Assembly (NCBI RefSeq): GCF_003589595.1
Contig: NW_020656077.1
Span: 8,988,714 to 9,052,713 of the forward strand
Direction of reading: 5' to 3'
Source of the DNA: Hyposmocoma kahamanoa
Taxonomy: Eukaryota > Arthropoda > Insecta > Lepidoptera > Cosmopterigidae
Length of the DNA: 64,000 nt
Shown here: positions 43,230 through 55,274 of the stretch, piece after piece
How positions within the stretch are numbered: the stretch's first letter is position 1
Layout: every line of letters begins with the position of its first letter
The notes under the pieces: generated by a model
What the model saw: only the letters and a program-made list of their open reading frames with translations
Database searches by the model: none
Told to the model about the DNA's origin: nothing
Position numbers and translations under genes: made by a program

Positions 43230-43610
43230 TTTTATTCCTGCATTCACAGATACAATCTGACTGCAATTTAATCCAATGTCTTCCTCACTTTTACCATATC
43301 TTGTAGACATACGTCTTAAATATGACGTACTCTTTTACTAGCTCCATCTTCTTGCCATCAATTTCAATAACGCATTCTGTCTTTCTATCATTTCTTTTCC
43401 GTCACCTAAATTTTCATTCATTCTTATTAATTTTCTTTCGAACGATCCACACGCTATATTCTTCACCTCCGGCATTTCTGTTAGTTGTTACTGTGTTATT
43501 TAGTCATATGTTTCTCTGTTCTCTGCAAATTCAGAACATTTATGTCAATGTATGTTCCGTATTTGTCCCCTGTATTCTTCATTTATGTGTTACTGTCCAC
43601 TGATCTCTAT
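43230..43610 (-). mobile_element. LINE reverse transcriptase remnant
   Basis: Minus-strand frame includes IEIDGKKMELVKEYV followed by decayed sequence, the D-G-x-x-x-E-x-V-x-x-Y-x-x-L-G region just beyond the RT active site of RTE/CR1-like elements. May belong with 42110-42362, split by the SINEs. Confidence 0.55.
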
Positions 43611-44566
43611 ATTAATGGAGATATTTCCATTTTTATTATTATTAAACTGCTTATTAATTAACTTTTGTGACGTAACTAGCAAAATTACTGTCTATATGTC
43701 TATTTAACCCTCAAACAAGCTTGAGCATTATCTATAAAATATTACAGTGGTTATCTGGTAATCGAGAGTCGTAGATTTTGTAAATAATTTTGTAAATAAT
43801 TTACTCTTGTTTGATTAATGTAATACAACACTAATTGGATTAGGAATCGAACTCGGGACTTCTTCACATAACGTGTATGCTCAGCCGTGAAGTCGCTGAA
43901 GTCGTTAATTTAGAAATTGCTTGACCAGATTCGGCGTACGTGACTCAATGATCGTAAATTCAGGGCCTTTTCCACATGATCACGCGCCTAGGAGTTATGT
44001 GCGACCACGCGCTACGCCTGCCAACGTGATATAGGACTGATCTCATTTTGTAAATGTAGCTTTTCTAACTTGATATCACGTGAATAGTTGGACTGCCAAT
44101 ATTACAGCTCTATTAAAGCTTCGTAAAATAATTGAATCATTGAATTAAATTTTCTCGCCGACGGTACGTTTTGTTGTCTGTATCCGTAATCCAAAATATC
44201 TTCAGTTCCTAAGTGATTGTAAATATTGTTTTAGATACACAGTTAATAAATAATGTTATTAGAATTACAAAGGAAATACTAAGTCAGACATTATGGAATG
44301 TCTTTGGTCGCTTAGCATCGCATGACATGCCCATATAAAATTAACAAATTATGTAAACGTGCATTCGGAATGTATGCTAGACAGAATAGCCGACGTCGTC
44401 GCGTGCGCATCAAACAGTGGCCTCGCGCGACAAATTTGTTTCAACTAAAAATACTTTCCTCTTCAAAAATATGTCGACTGTTGATAGAATGACAAATCTT
44501 GTCATATACGAGGATTTATACATATACTCGTAGAATAATAACATTAATTTATCTAGTACTTTAACT
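43611..44566. other. intergenic, nothing identified
   Basis: No gene or recognised repeat on either strand. Confidence 0.45.
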
Positions 44567-44770
44567 GCCTCCGTGGCCGAACGGTTGCCAAGCCGGACTG
44601 CCACGCAGAGGTCCCAGGTTCGATTCCCGAGCCGGGAGAAGTATTTGTATGGCCTGCATTTATTTCTCTCGTGAGTTTGGGTGTAATTTGTGGTTGTCTA
44701 TGTGTGTGTCCATGGCACCCGCGACACAGGGTTTCCCTAGTGCGGGGCTATGTTGAGTGTGTGCGTTATG
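44567..44770 (+). repeat. SINE-A copy 7 (best preserved)
   Basis: Box A TGGCCGAACGG, box B GGTTCGATTCC, then the full body to GTTGAGTGTGTGCGTTA. Closest to the consensus in this window. Confidence 0.92.
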
Positions 44771-44904
44771 TAATTATGTAAAGTCTACTTATTAATTAAT
44801 ATGTAATTCTTTCTAAATATTTTGTGAAACGTGGGTAGCGTAAATTTTAATGTTCTATGGTAAATTAAAATAAGGTATTTATATATTTTTTTCATGATAC
44901 CAAG

Positions 44905-45190
44905 TGACTGGACGAACAGTCGCGCGTCTGGCGGTTAACGACACGCCTGTCCATAATAGCTTAATGCAACTTTAATGCTAGCAATCACAAAGATCTGAAG
45001 GGCACTGCCATTGCGCCCATCACCTTGAAATATAAATTAACTAGTTTCGTGTGCCTGTAATTTCACCAGGAGCCTTACCCTTCCAAAACCGGAACGCAGT
45101 AATTGTCACATTACTGCTTGGCGGTAGAAATAGGTAAAGTACTTCTTACTTCTGTACTTCCCTGGCCGAACTTTCATAAAGACCTCTACT
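44905..45190 (+). repeat. dispersed repeat D, copy 4
   Basis: Starts at ATACCAAGTGACTGGACGAA; hallmarks ACACGCCTGTCCATAA and CCGGAACGCAGTAATTG. Confidence 0.75.
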
Positions 45191-46308
45191 GTAAACAAGA
45201 ATTATACGAAGAACTATATTGACAAATAATGTGGTTTGCATTAATATTAAATATAACTTGTTGATAGCTTTACCATCACCGTCAGCCGTGACCATGGATT
45301 CTAAATATTGGTTTTGGTTGTAGTAAAAGGTCTAAAATGTTGGTTTGTTTGAAAAACCGACTACGAAAAAATTGTTTCATTTCCAATTATATAAGGTTAA
45401 TTATTATTACGCCTTCGGTGGCTTAACGGTTTGCACCGCTCTGGAAGAAAAGTTCCCAAGTTGGATTTTCGGTAAAATCAATTTGATGAATGAAACTTTT
45501 CAGCAGGTAAATAAAATACGTCAATAATACTAAGCAAATTGTTGTACTGAGTTTTTGTTATGGAGCGCGCCATTTTAAAGAAAAATTTTGTGCTACCACA
45601 ACAAGACGCGACTGGCGCAATCGCAACATAAAACGCGAGATACTCTATGCGAGAACAACAGTATCTCGCTTTATAAATCGCTTTCGAGTAAGTCGTGTTA
45701 GCCCTAAACTACGCTTGCGCGAACGCACGTTACTCTTGCCCAGTATGTTGCTCAAACGTTGGCGTGAAAACTACTCACCTCTTAAGAGACTAATATAGAC
45801 AACATTCGAACTACCTGTTTAAAATAGTACTAAATATATAAATATTTAATTAAAGATATTTAATAACGCGCAAGTGTCTCACCGTTTCTACGTTAAACAA
45901 CCTAAAATCCAGCCTTTGAGAGTATTCGGCATAACAGTGAACACTGATTTCTATACGGGGCGAAAACACGATTCCTAAACATTTTCACGATAGAAAAAAA
46001 CACAAACTTACCTCGAAATTTTACAAGAAAACCACTGCATTCAAAAGGTATGTAAAGTACCTTACATATACAATGAACTAAACTGAACTAAACGGGATAA
46101 CATGTATACTATACGGTATACATTTTCCAAATTGCTGTCAATTCGTTTGTAGAAAAAGAATTGCAATAAAGTGACTAGAGTTAGAAATGTCATATTTGTA
46201 TTACACAGATTTTACGCATTTAGTGCTAATCGTACGATGGTCTATGTTTATTAGCTTATGTAATGTTACTAGTGTTACTATATTTAAGTTTCCCATTTAG
46301 GTGAATGT
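45191..46308. other. mostly unique sequence with donor-like sites on minus
   Basis: No coding frame recognised. Strong minus-strand donor matches occur (GAG|GTGAGT near 45775 and GAG|GTAAGT near 46012), within a GC-richer block at 45540-45790. Confidence 0.35.
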
Positions 46309-46640
46309 ATAATTCTTTTTAAATTTTTATTAAATTGATATTCAAATATTTTTTATGTGAAATTATTCAACTAGTATGTTATAATTATTAATACAAAGAT
46401 CAAACACTCAGAAAAAATTCCTTCGGTCCGGCCGGATTCGAACCGACGTCTTCTAGCAGTGGCAGACGCTATACCAATTAAACCACGGAACTAACCAGCG
46501 GTCCTCACGAATTTTTCTATGCGTTTGTTGTCTTGTATTCGCTTTCTCAACGACTTTTTAGTGGCTTAGTTAGTATGCTAGAAGACGTCGGTTCGAATCC
46601 GGCCGGATCGAAGGAATTTTTTCTGAGTGTTAAATGATAA
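46309..46640. repeat. SINE-C copy 3, head-to-head pair
   Basis: A minus-strand copy (tail at left; GGATTCGAACCGACGTC) runs to about 46560. A plus-strand tRNA-like piece (GGTTCGAATCCGGCCGGATC) and CTGAGTGTT tail follow. Confidence 0.75.
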
Positions 46641-47039
46641 AATAAATTCTTAAGCCGCATAGTCTGTCTAGCAAAATAAAATAGTCACATGAATCCGTTG
46701 TCGTGAGATCCCCTTTCCGCGAGGGGCGTTATCTTTGTATCACGCCTACCGCGTATCAAGCACTGATTTGATTATCGTGATAAAGCCGAAGAAAGTATAC
46801 AATGGACGATAAAGGCCATATAAATTACTTATCGCTTGCCCCGTTTCGTTATCTACACCAAAAAATGTAGTCGAAGTTTTCGACAACTCCAACGCAACTT
46901 AAGAAACTAACCTATGCTTTATCGAGTTTGGTAAGTGTCGTAAGTTTTTATTCAGTGGCAGTGGTCCATGTTTTTTACCGACACTCGGCTGTCCCTAAAT
47001 TTTTAAACAAAATATATTATTTTTAATTTTTATAAATTT

Positions 47040-47345
47040 CAAGTTGTCTATGATGGTGGCTGTAGAGGTACCTTCTCTGAGAGCTGATATAAATTTCCCA
47101 TAGATGGCGCTACAGCAAAAAAGTCGTTAAAAGTCAAAAATAAAGATCTGCAAGAGCGCATAGAAAGATTCGTAAGGTCTGATAGTTCGTTCCGCGGCTT
47201 AATTGGCAGAGCATCTGCCACGGATTGCCTAAGTCTACTGGTTCGAATCCGCCGGGTCGAATGAATTTTTGTAATTGTTCGATCTTTGTTATTATAAATT
47301 ATAACAAATTAGCGGAGTAATTTCACAAAAAAATAATTGAACAAA
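47040..47345 (+). repeat. SINE-C copy 4
   Basis: Body (CATAGATGGCGCTACAG) and a well-preserved tRNA-like part (CGCGGCTTAATTGGCAGAGC, TGGTTCGAATCCGCCGGG), then the GTTCGATCTTTG...CACAAAAAAATAATTG tail. Confidence 0.85.
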
Positions 47346-47479
47346 ACATCAACGGTAAAAAAATACTTTCAAAAATGTTTTTAATTAAAAGTAAATTACA
47401 GTTGTTTAAATCGAACTGCTAAAAATGATTAATTATTCATTTTCATAAGTTCGTCCATGGAAGTATTGCCACCTTATCT

Positions 47480-47650
47480 CATTTCTGCCGCCAAGCAGTA
47501 ATGTGAGCATTACTGCGTTCCGGTTTTGAAGTTTAAAGGTGCTGGTGAAATTACAGGCACATGGGACTTGTCAACTTACGTCTCAGGGTGACGGGTGCAG
47601 TGGCAGTGACCTGATGAAGATCTCTGCTATTTAAAGCACTGACTGGCACT
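47480..47650 (-). repeat. dispersed repeat D, copy 5
   Basis: Antisense D hallmarks: CTGCCGCCAAGCAGTAATG, CATTACTGCGTTCCGGTTTT. Confidence 0.75.
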
Positions 47651-47655
47651 ACATT

Positions 47656-47815
47656 TTGACGACCTCCGCGGTCGAGTGGCTTACACACCGGTTTTCATGG
47701 TGTCGCCCTCTCTCAGATCCCGGGACCGATCCTCGGCCGATTGAAAATCAACTTATCTATAAGTATTGTTTCCGATTTCCAAAACACAAGTGATTTTGCT
47801 ACTTACCCCTCAAAA
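47656..47815 (+). repeat. SINE-B copy 2
   Basis: Head CCGCGGTCGAGTGGCTTAC, CGGTTTTCATGGTGTCGCC, then GTTTCCGATTTCC. Confidence 0.82.
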
Positions 47816-48149
47816 CCGGAACGCAGTAATGCGCATTTTACTGTTTGGTGGCATTAGTTTACGAACCCTTTTAACATGGAGCTCTACTATTACATTTTTT
47901 TTATTCTTTTGAACAACTTTATACAATCTCGTCTCACTCATGGCCTTAACGATAAATTTTGAATTTCTAAATAGGTGATGCGGTATTCCCCGGCAGTGGT
48001 ACAGTCGGCCGGGGTCAGGGGCTCAGGTTCAAGAACCGGCGAACAATACGTGCCGTATCGTTATTCTTGTTATTATTTTCTTTGAATCAGTTGCTTATTA
48101 TTTATTTTTAGTCTTACATAGATGTAATTAAATTCATTAAATATCAGCT

Positions 48150-48820
48150 TATTTCACATTTTTTTGTGAAATTATTCCACTAGTTTGTTGTGATTGTTAA
48201 TACAAAGATCGAACACTTAGGCCTAGTTGCCACTATTTCGGACATTGCAATTTGCCGGAAAACCGTCACTCGGACTAGGTGTTTACATTAAGCTGGATCT
48301 CGCAAGAAAACCGGAAGAAGTCCTTACCTCAGTCGAATTCAGACCACTGCGCACGATAGACGACGAAATTGTGGTGTTGTGGCTTCTTAGAAGGCTTAAT
48401 AGAGTTAAGATAAACATTGGGTACATCCTATTTTACGGGAAAGATTTTTAAAGGGCCAATTGAGAAGTGACGAGTCAAAGTTCTTCAATTATTTTCGAAT
48501 GACACCATCCTCGTTTGATGATTTATTGGGACGATTTTTGTCGTCGTTTACATTGCTCCGGTCCGGGCGTTCTGCCGGCAGTCTGTACTGACAAACGCTT
48601 CGTAAACATTGCACAGCCTTTCTGGCAGTTTTACCGACCCGGCAAATTCGCCGGAATAGTGGGAACCAGGCCTTAGAAAAACCATTCTTTCAATCCGGCT
48701 GGATTCGACCACGGAGCGAACCAGCGGATCTTACGAATTTTTTTATGTGCTTGTTGCAGACCTTCGTTTCGGTTTTAACAAGTTGTCTGCCGTTGCTCTA
48801 CCTATGAGAAATCTATTTCT
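48150..48820 (-). repeat. SINE-C copy 6, split by a Harbinger element
   Basis: The left piece (TTTGTGAAATTATTCCACTA ... AGATCGAACACTTA) and right piece (AATCCGGCTGGATTCGACC ... TACGAATTTTTTTATGTGC) are one copy interrupted at 48220-48672. Confidence 0.75.
48220..48672 (+). mobile_element. PIF/Harbinger derivative with transposase N-terminal remnant
   Basis: TIRs GGCCTAGTTGCCACTATTTC / GGCCTGGTTCCCACTATTCC (right end reverse-complemented), flanked by a perfect TTA duplication, the Harbinger target. In one frame 48418-48540 reads WVHPILRERFLKGQ and then SKFFNYFRMTPSSFDDLL, the conserved N-terminal segment of animal Harbinger transposases. Just upstream, in another frame, comes DDEIVVLWLLRRLNR. 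The DDE catalytic part is absent: an internal-deletion derivative. Confidence 0.85.
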
Positions 48821-48829
48821 ACAATACAC

Positions 48830-49130
48830 TGAGAGTTGTACATGCAATGACGACCGAGACAGACATGTAGACCGAGTTCCGAGTCCCGAAATCCGAGGAC
48901 CAATATAACTGAGCTAAAATGGAATTGAGCTAGACATGTTGCGAGACGTGGTGATGACTGACGGCGCAAAGCGACGTGTTGATGTTGACCTCCTTCGTCG
49001 TTATCCCACCTTTTTATCATCCTCTTTTCTGGTACCTGGCCACTTATTTTTTTTTCTTTTAATTTATTCTTACGTTTATTCGATCCGTCGTCACTCCCAT
49101 CAAAGTTTTTAAAACAAGAACACGTATAAA
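48830..49130 (-). mobile_element. LINE-like remnant
   Basis: Minus frames carry KKRWD-type sequence (IKRWDNDEGGQHQH) related to 57078-57290 on plus, the degenerate C-terminal region of an RTE-like element. Assignment uncertain. Confidence 0.4.
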
Positions 49131-49346
49131 ATATAACAAAAATATCAAAATAAATAAAAAGAACATTAAAACAATTTACATGTTTTATGCAGTAATTTAC
49201 CGTCATATGTGTCGCGGCTGGTACAATCGGGACTTACTCAGCTTTAGCCACAATCGGTTTGTTTTTTTTAACAGTGTTGTGGTGCTGATTTTCAGTTGAA
49301 TTAGGCCTTTTGGGCCTTCCTTTTCCTCTTTGATCAAACCTTATAA

Positions 49347-49495
49347 CGGTCATTCTCGGACTAGTGTTCACTACCTAATTTCCATGGCAATTTTTATTAT
49401 TTAAATTTTCGATTTTTTATCGTGCAATATTATTTAATAATTACAAGATAATATACAAGGAAATTAGCTAGTGAACACTAGTTCGAGAACGACCG
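49347..49495. mobile_element. fold-back MITE (hairpin)
   Basis: 37-bp arms with about 3 mismatches: CGGTCATTCTCGGACTAGTG at left and, reverse-complemented, CGGTCGTTCTCGAACTAGTG at right, around an AT-rich loop of about 75 bp. Confidence 0.8.
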
Positions 49496-51300
49496 ACAAT
49501 AAATCTAGTGAATCGAGCCTTCTGCCTTCTCATTTCTCTAATGTTAGGCCACAGCTACTACCGAGTGGTGGTCAAAGAATGGTTCTACGTGTAGTAACGT
49601 GAGACGTTCTCCGCGCATACGCGCGTCGTCGGCGCGTATAAAGTACGCCGTGTGCGTTGCGTAATACATTTTTGATCAATTTTCAGCTTAGTTTATTTAA
49701 TACTGAAAATACACGGTGTACGTATGTGTTGATTTCATATACATGTTTAATTGTGGGTGGGGGCGTGATCGGCGTGAAATCGGCATGCTATATATTTTAA
49801 AGGTGTTTAAAAAACAGTAAAAGATTGTTTAAGCCAACCTTGCCTGTGGTGTCCCTAATGATTCTGATGATTTTTTCAATTTTTATAAATTTAAAATTAA
49901 AAAAATGGTGTATGACACAGCTGCACGTTAATGTCTCTAGGATACGAGCCGGGTTAAAGAAAGCTTGTTATATAAAGAATAACATAAATGCTCTTAATTT
50001 AAATACACCTAGTATGAATAGGATGCAGTTAGCCGTCATGCATTTCAGTTGTATGGAAATATTCTATTTATGTTAAGAATTAACAAAGAATCGCTTCTTT
50101 TTCACTCTACTTAAATAAAACAAATTTTAACCACGCCCAAGATTTTACTACGGTCAATTTTATCGGCGGCGGCGGCGAAGATACAAGAATTTGTAAAATA
50201 TGTCATTCACAACTATCACATTAGAGTCAATAGATCATTTTATTTTGGTTTATACGCCTAGACACATTATGGATTGAACTGCTTTCTGAACTTGTTAACT
50301 GGTTATACACCTGTGATTTTACATAGGCATGCGTGAGCTTAGAAACGGATTCGAGAATCTATCATTCACCATTTTAACATCTAGTAATAAATTTACTTGT
50401 TTAGGAAACTGGTCGCGCAGACGTCATTCATGTTTTTCAATTTGCCATGTAATAGTCTCGCGATGGACATCGTCACCTTTTTTAATATGCCGTTCAACAG
50501 TTTTGATTAACAAACAAACATTAAAAAATCAATAACGCTAGCCAAGAAAGCCAATTAACCTTAATTTAGGTAATGGCCCTAAAATGCCGTCAAAGATGGA
50601 AGCTGTTAGCGACGTTGTACGGAACTAACACACGAGAATGTGAGAGTTGTGTGATCTGTAAGTTTACTAATTAAACATAGTATTATTAAAAAGAAATTGA
50701 ATAACATTAACCCAAGAGTATGTTTATGTTCTGTATTAACCCGATCATGGAGAGTAACGGCGTTTACTATAAACTTAAACATCAGAACACGATAGTACCG
50801 GGTGACCCGTTTTTCTATATGTATTTTACATCCAAACCCAAATTCAAAGCTCTATACCGGCAACACCTACTCTCACTTCAAAAATCTGTGTAGTGTGTTT
50901 TATTCTTCTATGTGGACTGTCTGAAATCGAAGTTTGTTGTTGCTTTGATCCATTACACAACATTTGAATGTTTTACAATCACAATTTACTCACCTCCTTA
51001 CAATGTTTCTCTTTCATTACAATCTTTCTCCTTACAATCACTTTACACACTCTTTACAATCACAATTTACTCCTACTGCTGTAATTATATTCACACTCGT
51101 CAAATAGGTTATTTTATAAGATGTACTATTTACAGTTAACTATGTATACTATTAGTCCCTCTCTTTGCTCCTGACTGAAAACCAGCGTCTTAAGAAACCT
51201 TGGCATGTGCTGAGTCAGCGCCCTTTCACTGCTATGACAATCATGTTGTTTTTTCTTTTATGCTTATTCCGTATTTTTGTTATATCAATGAATAAAGTGT
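49496..51300. other. intergenic, no gene identified
   Basis: Includes a GC-richer block at 49590-49660 with a TATAAA at about 49637 and a low-complexity run of TTACAATCACAATTTAC at 50970-51075. No coding frame recognised. Confidence 0.45.
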
Positions 51301-51309
51301 TTCTCTATA

Positions 51310-51445
51310 TATCTATCCATCCATCCATCTGTCTGTCCGTCCGTCCGTCCGTCCATCCGTCCGTCCATCCGTCCGTCCATCTGTTCGTCCATCCGTCCGT
51401 CCATCCTTCCGTCCATTCATCGATCCATCCGTCCGTTCATCCGTC
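51310..51445. repeat. CCGTCCAT tetranucleotide-derived satellite
   Basis: Interrupted CCATCCGTCCGT array of about 135 bp. The overlapping open frame (S/H/P repeats) is a by-product. It follows GAATAAAGTGTTTCTCTATA, a LINE- or SINE-like 3' end also found at about 56995. Confidence 0.9.
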
Positions 51446-51869
51446 CATCATCCATGGGTTACAAAAAACCAACGGGCTTTATAGTGTGATTTCCAAGTGT
51501 TTTCTTTGTAGTTGCCGCTTACTGGTTCTCCATGGAGAAGTATCAATAACGTACGTACTAACACTTGTTGACAACAATTCTCTAGTAGAGTCGAAGCTAC
51601 AAAATCTTGACTATTGCAGAAAAGCAGCCTGTTTGTCGGTTTTCTATCGGATACATTTTTGAGAGTGTGTGCAGGAACTTTTCAATTTAGTGCCACCCTC
51701 ACCTTTCCTCCTTCGGTCTATTTAAAGGTCCAGAACACTCCATCCTTATGTCGTTGATATACTACCCATTCGCACTTAATAAGTAAGTAGTAATTAATGG
51801 AGTACTCTACCGGCCGTCGAGTGCTTCTCGAAAAGTACAACTCGTCGCTATTCAAGGCTAGAGTAATTC

Positions 51870-53690
51870 AATCATTAAATCATTAAATTCCTCCCCTTCA
51901 CTTGCTATTGATCTCCTAAAGGAAAATGTTAACGTTTGTGGCAGTTTATTTAATTTTCGTCATGTTAATCCACAAGACATCATAAAAGCTTTTTAGTCAA
52001 TACATGTTAAAAAAACTGAAGATCTCTGGGGCATATCAACTAAAGTTATAGACTCAGTTATTAATCTAATTTCCCCACAGTTAGCTGTAGCTTTCAATAG
52101 GTGCGTTGACGAAGGTGTTTTTCCCGATTTAATGAAATACAGCAAGGTTATTCCCTTATTCAAAAGCGGTAGGAAAGTTGATCATAGCAACTATAGGCCC
52201 ATTTCAATTTTACCAGCTTTAAGTAAAATATTCGAAAAGGTTATGCTAACTCAATTACTGTCCTTTTTCGGTAGGAATCATATTTTTCATAGTGAACAAT
52301 ACGGGTTTACTAGTGGTAGATCGACTAGCCCTACTAAAACACATCTTTGATGCTTGGGAAAGGTCCCAGAACGCTATTGGTGTTTTCTGTGACCTCTCAA
52401 AGGCATTTGATTGCGTTGATCATAATACTCTTATTAGGAAGCTGGAACATTACGGTGTAAATGGCAAGGCGTCGAAACTTGTCTCGTCATATCTCAACGG
52501 TAGAATTCAGAAAGTAGACATAAATGGAGTAACTTCTTTGCGTTCTCCAGTAAAAATGGGTGTTCCGCAGGGCTCAATACTTGGACCTTTCTTATTTCTG
52601 ATTTATATTAATGATCTGCCATTCTTTGTTAAGGACCATTGCGAAATAGTGTTGTTTGCTGATGACACATCCTTGATTTTTGATTTTTAAAACAGACAGA
52701 CATGACATTAACCATGACCGTATTAATGATACCCTCTCTAAGGTAGTTTATTGGTTTAATGCTAATAATTTATTGCTTAATGCCAAGAAGACAAAATGTG
52801 TTAAATTTGAATTACCTAACGTAAAATCGACTAGTCCAAGCATAGAAATAAACGGAGAAAAGTTAGACCTTGTTAATAAAGCAGTCTTCTTGGGAGTGAC
52901 CTTAGATAGTAAACTTCAGTGATTTCCACGTATATCGTCCCTGGCTAGCAGATTAAGCTCCGCTGCATACGCAGTCCGCAGAATACGTGAGCTTACCGAT
53001 GTTAGTACTGCTAGACTAGTTTACTTTAGTTACTTCCATAGTATAATGTCCTACGGGATTCTCATGTGGGGTAAAGCGGCAGATATTCAAACCATATTTG
53101 TATTGCAAAAACGAGCGATTCGTTCTGTGTACCGTCTAGGCTCTCGGGTATCTCTCAGAGAAAAGTTTAAGGAGACTGGTATCATGACTGTGGCATCGCA
53201 GTACATTTACTCAAATATTTTATATGCCCGTAAAAATATACATAATTTCAATAAGAAAGAAGATATCCATAATATTAACCTTAGAGCTAAGTCCAAACTC
53301 ATGGTACCACGATTTCGTTTAACCAAGGTAAACAACTCTTTTATGGGGAACTGTATACGTTTTTACAATAAGATTCCGGAGCATATATTAAGTTTATCAT
53401 TTCCTAAGTTTAAAAACTACATTAAAAATATTTTGATCGAAAAATCATATTACAAAATTGAAGACTACGTGTTAGATAAAGATGTATGGAAAGACGACAT
53501 GGCTCCAGAATCCACACAAATTTGATTCAAAGTGTATTCCATAGCATTTAAGTTTATTTGAAAAGAGCAATCCCTAGAGTTTCTTGCTCGTTCTTCTCAG
53601 GGAGGTCAGCGTAGTGAACGAGCAGTAGCTTAAATGTGACGTTTTCAAGTGTAAATTTATTTTACCTATGGAATAAATAATCTTTGACAA
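51870..53690 (+). mobile_element. Jockey-like LINE ORF2, degraded
   Basis: Frames in order: a linker with an early TAG near 51990, then RT fingers (YSKVIPLFKSG, NYRPISILPALSKIFEK) and palm (SKAFDCVDH). These are followed by GVPQGSILGPFLFLIYINDL, the active site LFADDTS, the thumb (LNAKKTK, FLGVTLDSKLQ), and a long C-terminal region ending at TQI with a stop at 53523-53525. Frame breaks occur near 52320-52350, near 52690 and at a stop near 52921. The 3' UTR ends in GGAATAAATAATC. Other fragments of the family are at 10.5, 21.0, 30.4, 37.0, 54.06 and 57.3 kb. Confidence 0.92.
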
Positions 53691-54054
53691 TGTTTTGTAT
53701 TGAAAATTTTATACTGAATAAGTCAATGCTAAATATAATCATTTTAAATAACCACTATGGCGAGAAAAGTAGTGACAACTTTGTGTGTGGTACTATTGAA
53801 GTACCGTCGTATGCCCAACAGCTGGACAGGTCTCCTCTTCACTTCACTTGTTTTCCAAGGGTTGTGAATCGTTTTTAACCGACTCCAAAAAAGGAGTAGG
53901 TTGTAAATTTTACTGTATTTTTTTCCGTGTGTTTCGCGATTAGTCCGGTATTTAGGAACCGATTTTAATTATTCTTTTTTCTTTGAAAGAGGGTACCTCT
54001 AAAATTTTCCACCTTTAAGAGTGGCAAATTGGGAATAAATCAGGGTTATTCAAA

Positions 54055-54170
54055 CTCAAACTCAAACTCAAAATAATCTTTATTTCATAGGTAAGCATTA
54101 TTACACTTGAAATCGTCACAATGGTTAAACTCTACCGCTCATTCGTAAGGCAGATTCCCCTGAGAAGAAG
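54055..54170 (-). mobile_element. Jockey-like LINE 3' UTR with CTCAAA tail repeats
   Basis: Read on plus: AAACTCAAACTCAAACTC, AATAATCTTTATTTCATAGG, GAGAAGAAG. The minus-strand 3' end of a related LINE. Confidence 0.7.
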
Positions 54171-54217
54171 ATATTGGATTTCAACCTTTTTCCTTTTTTA
54201 ATAAAACTTAACAAATA

Positions 54218-54256
54218 CATGTATATATATATATATATACAGGTATATATATCTTT
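54218..54256. repeat. TA microsatellite
   Basis: GTATATATATATATATATAC followed by a second TA run. Confidence 0.85.
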
Positions 54257-54259
54257 GAA

Positions 54260-54902
54260 GCCTGTAAATTTGTTAAAAAACATGCAGACTTATATTCTCC
54301 ACTAAATTTAATAAGGCGTAATAATCGCCATCTAAATAAGCTAAAAGTTCCTTTCTCTAGCTTAAAACTATTTTCATGCGCTCCACATTCTATGTTAATT
54401 AAAATATATAATCATATCCCTAATTATATTAAAAATTTAGATAAAAATAAGGTTTTTGAAAAACAATTAAAGGATTTTCTCATCCTAAAAACCTATTATA
54501 ATATGTCTGAGTTTTTCGATGATAAAAGTATTTGAAAGTTGGCCAAGATAAAGAACTCATCTTTTAACTGACTGTATGTCTCATAGTTGATGCTTCTACA
54601 TGATTGGGATTGTTTTGGGGCTTAAATGTATGACTTATATATAGTGCTGAACATGTATAAATAATAATTAATTTAATTTAAATATAATTTAATTTAATTT
54701 AAATATAATAATAATACCCATATCAATTAATTACCTACGTTTTAAGTTTGGATTGTTCCTAAATTATATTGTAACTATCACTTAACTTTAATTTGCAACG
54801 CCCTTACAGGGTATCACATGTATGCTGTCATAGTTTTAAGTTTATTAAATTGTACCATACCTGTGAAAAGCAATAAATAAATGAAATGAAATGAAATGAA
54901 AT
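54260..54902 (+). mobile_element. LINE 3' end with TGAAA-repeat tail
   Basis: An open frame to a TGA at 54532-54534 reads ADLYSPLNLIRRNNRHLNKL, then APHSMLIKIYNHIPN and DFLILKTYYNMSEFFDD, the terminal segment of a Jockey/CR1-group ORF2. An AATAAATAAATGAAATGAAA tail closes the element. Confidence 0.75.
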
Positions 54903-54944
54903 GTACATAATTTCTCAAAATTTTGAAATTGGTTTATTTTATTA

Positions 54945-55190
54945 TTGAATTTTTTTAAATATTACTCCACTAGTTTTGGTATGATTAATAATATAAAGAT
55001 CGAACACGTAGAAACATAGAAAAATGTCTTTGAACCGGTGGGACTTGAACCCATGCTGCACCGTAGCATTGCTCTTACATACTGAGCTACGGGTCCAGTT
55101 ACAGACTCGTCGAAATTCTCCCGTGTTTTTGTTATAGACCTTTGTATTGGCTTTCAACTTTCGTCTGCCGCTACTAAGAAATTTTTGAAA
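54945..55190 (-). repeat. SINE-C copy 5, different tRNA-like head
   Basis: SINE-C-type tail at left (ACTCCACTAGTTTTGGTATG, AAAGATCGAACAC). The tRNA-like part on minus reads GTAGCTCAGTATGTAAGAGC and GGGTTCAAGTCCCACC, better preserved than the others but with mismatches in the acceptor stem. Confidence 0.7.
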
Positions 55191-55274
55191 CTAAAAAAAA
55201 CCATTTTTCTTTGTTCTTTTTTTATAAAAGAAGGTGAAATGTAAGTTAGCGAGAGTTATTCCTGCTAAGCTTTC

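Noticed and set aside
42224..43603. Phenylalanine/serine-rich plus-strand ORFs
   Set aside because: They are antisense shadows of LINE remnants and SINE-A; the minus strand carries the recognisable RT-related motifs.
44567..44640. tRNA gene
   Set aside because: Box A and box B are present but the cloverleaf does not close, and the sequence continues into the repeated SINE-A body.
47190..47262. tRNA gene on plus
   Set aside because: Looks tRNA-like but is part of SINE-C copy 4, with the same body and tail as other copies.
51165..51662. 165-residue open frame with a histidine/proline/serine repeat
   Set aside because: The repeat is the translation of a CCATCCGTCCGT satellite at 51310-51445. 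The surrounding sequence is a LINE/SINE-like 3' end, not a gene.
55020..55095. tRNA gene on minus
   Set aside because: The D-arm and T-arm are good but the acceptor stem is mismatched, and a SINE-C tail is attached.
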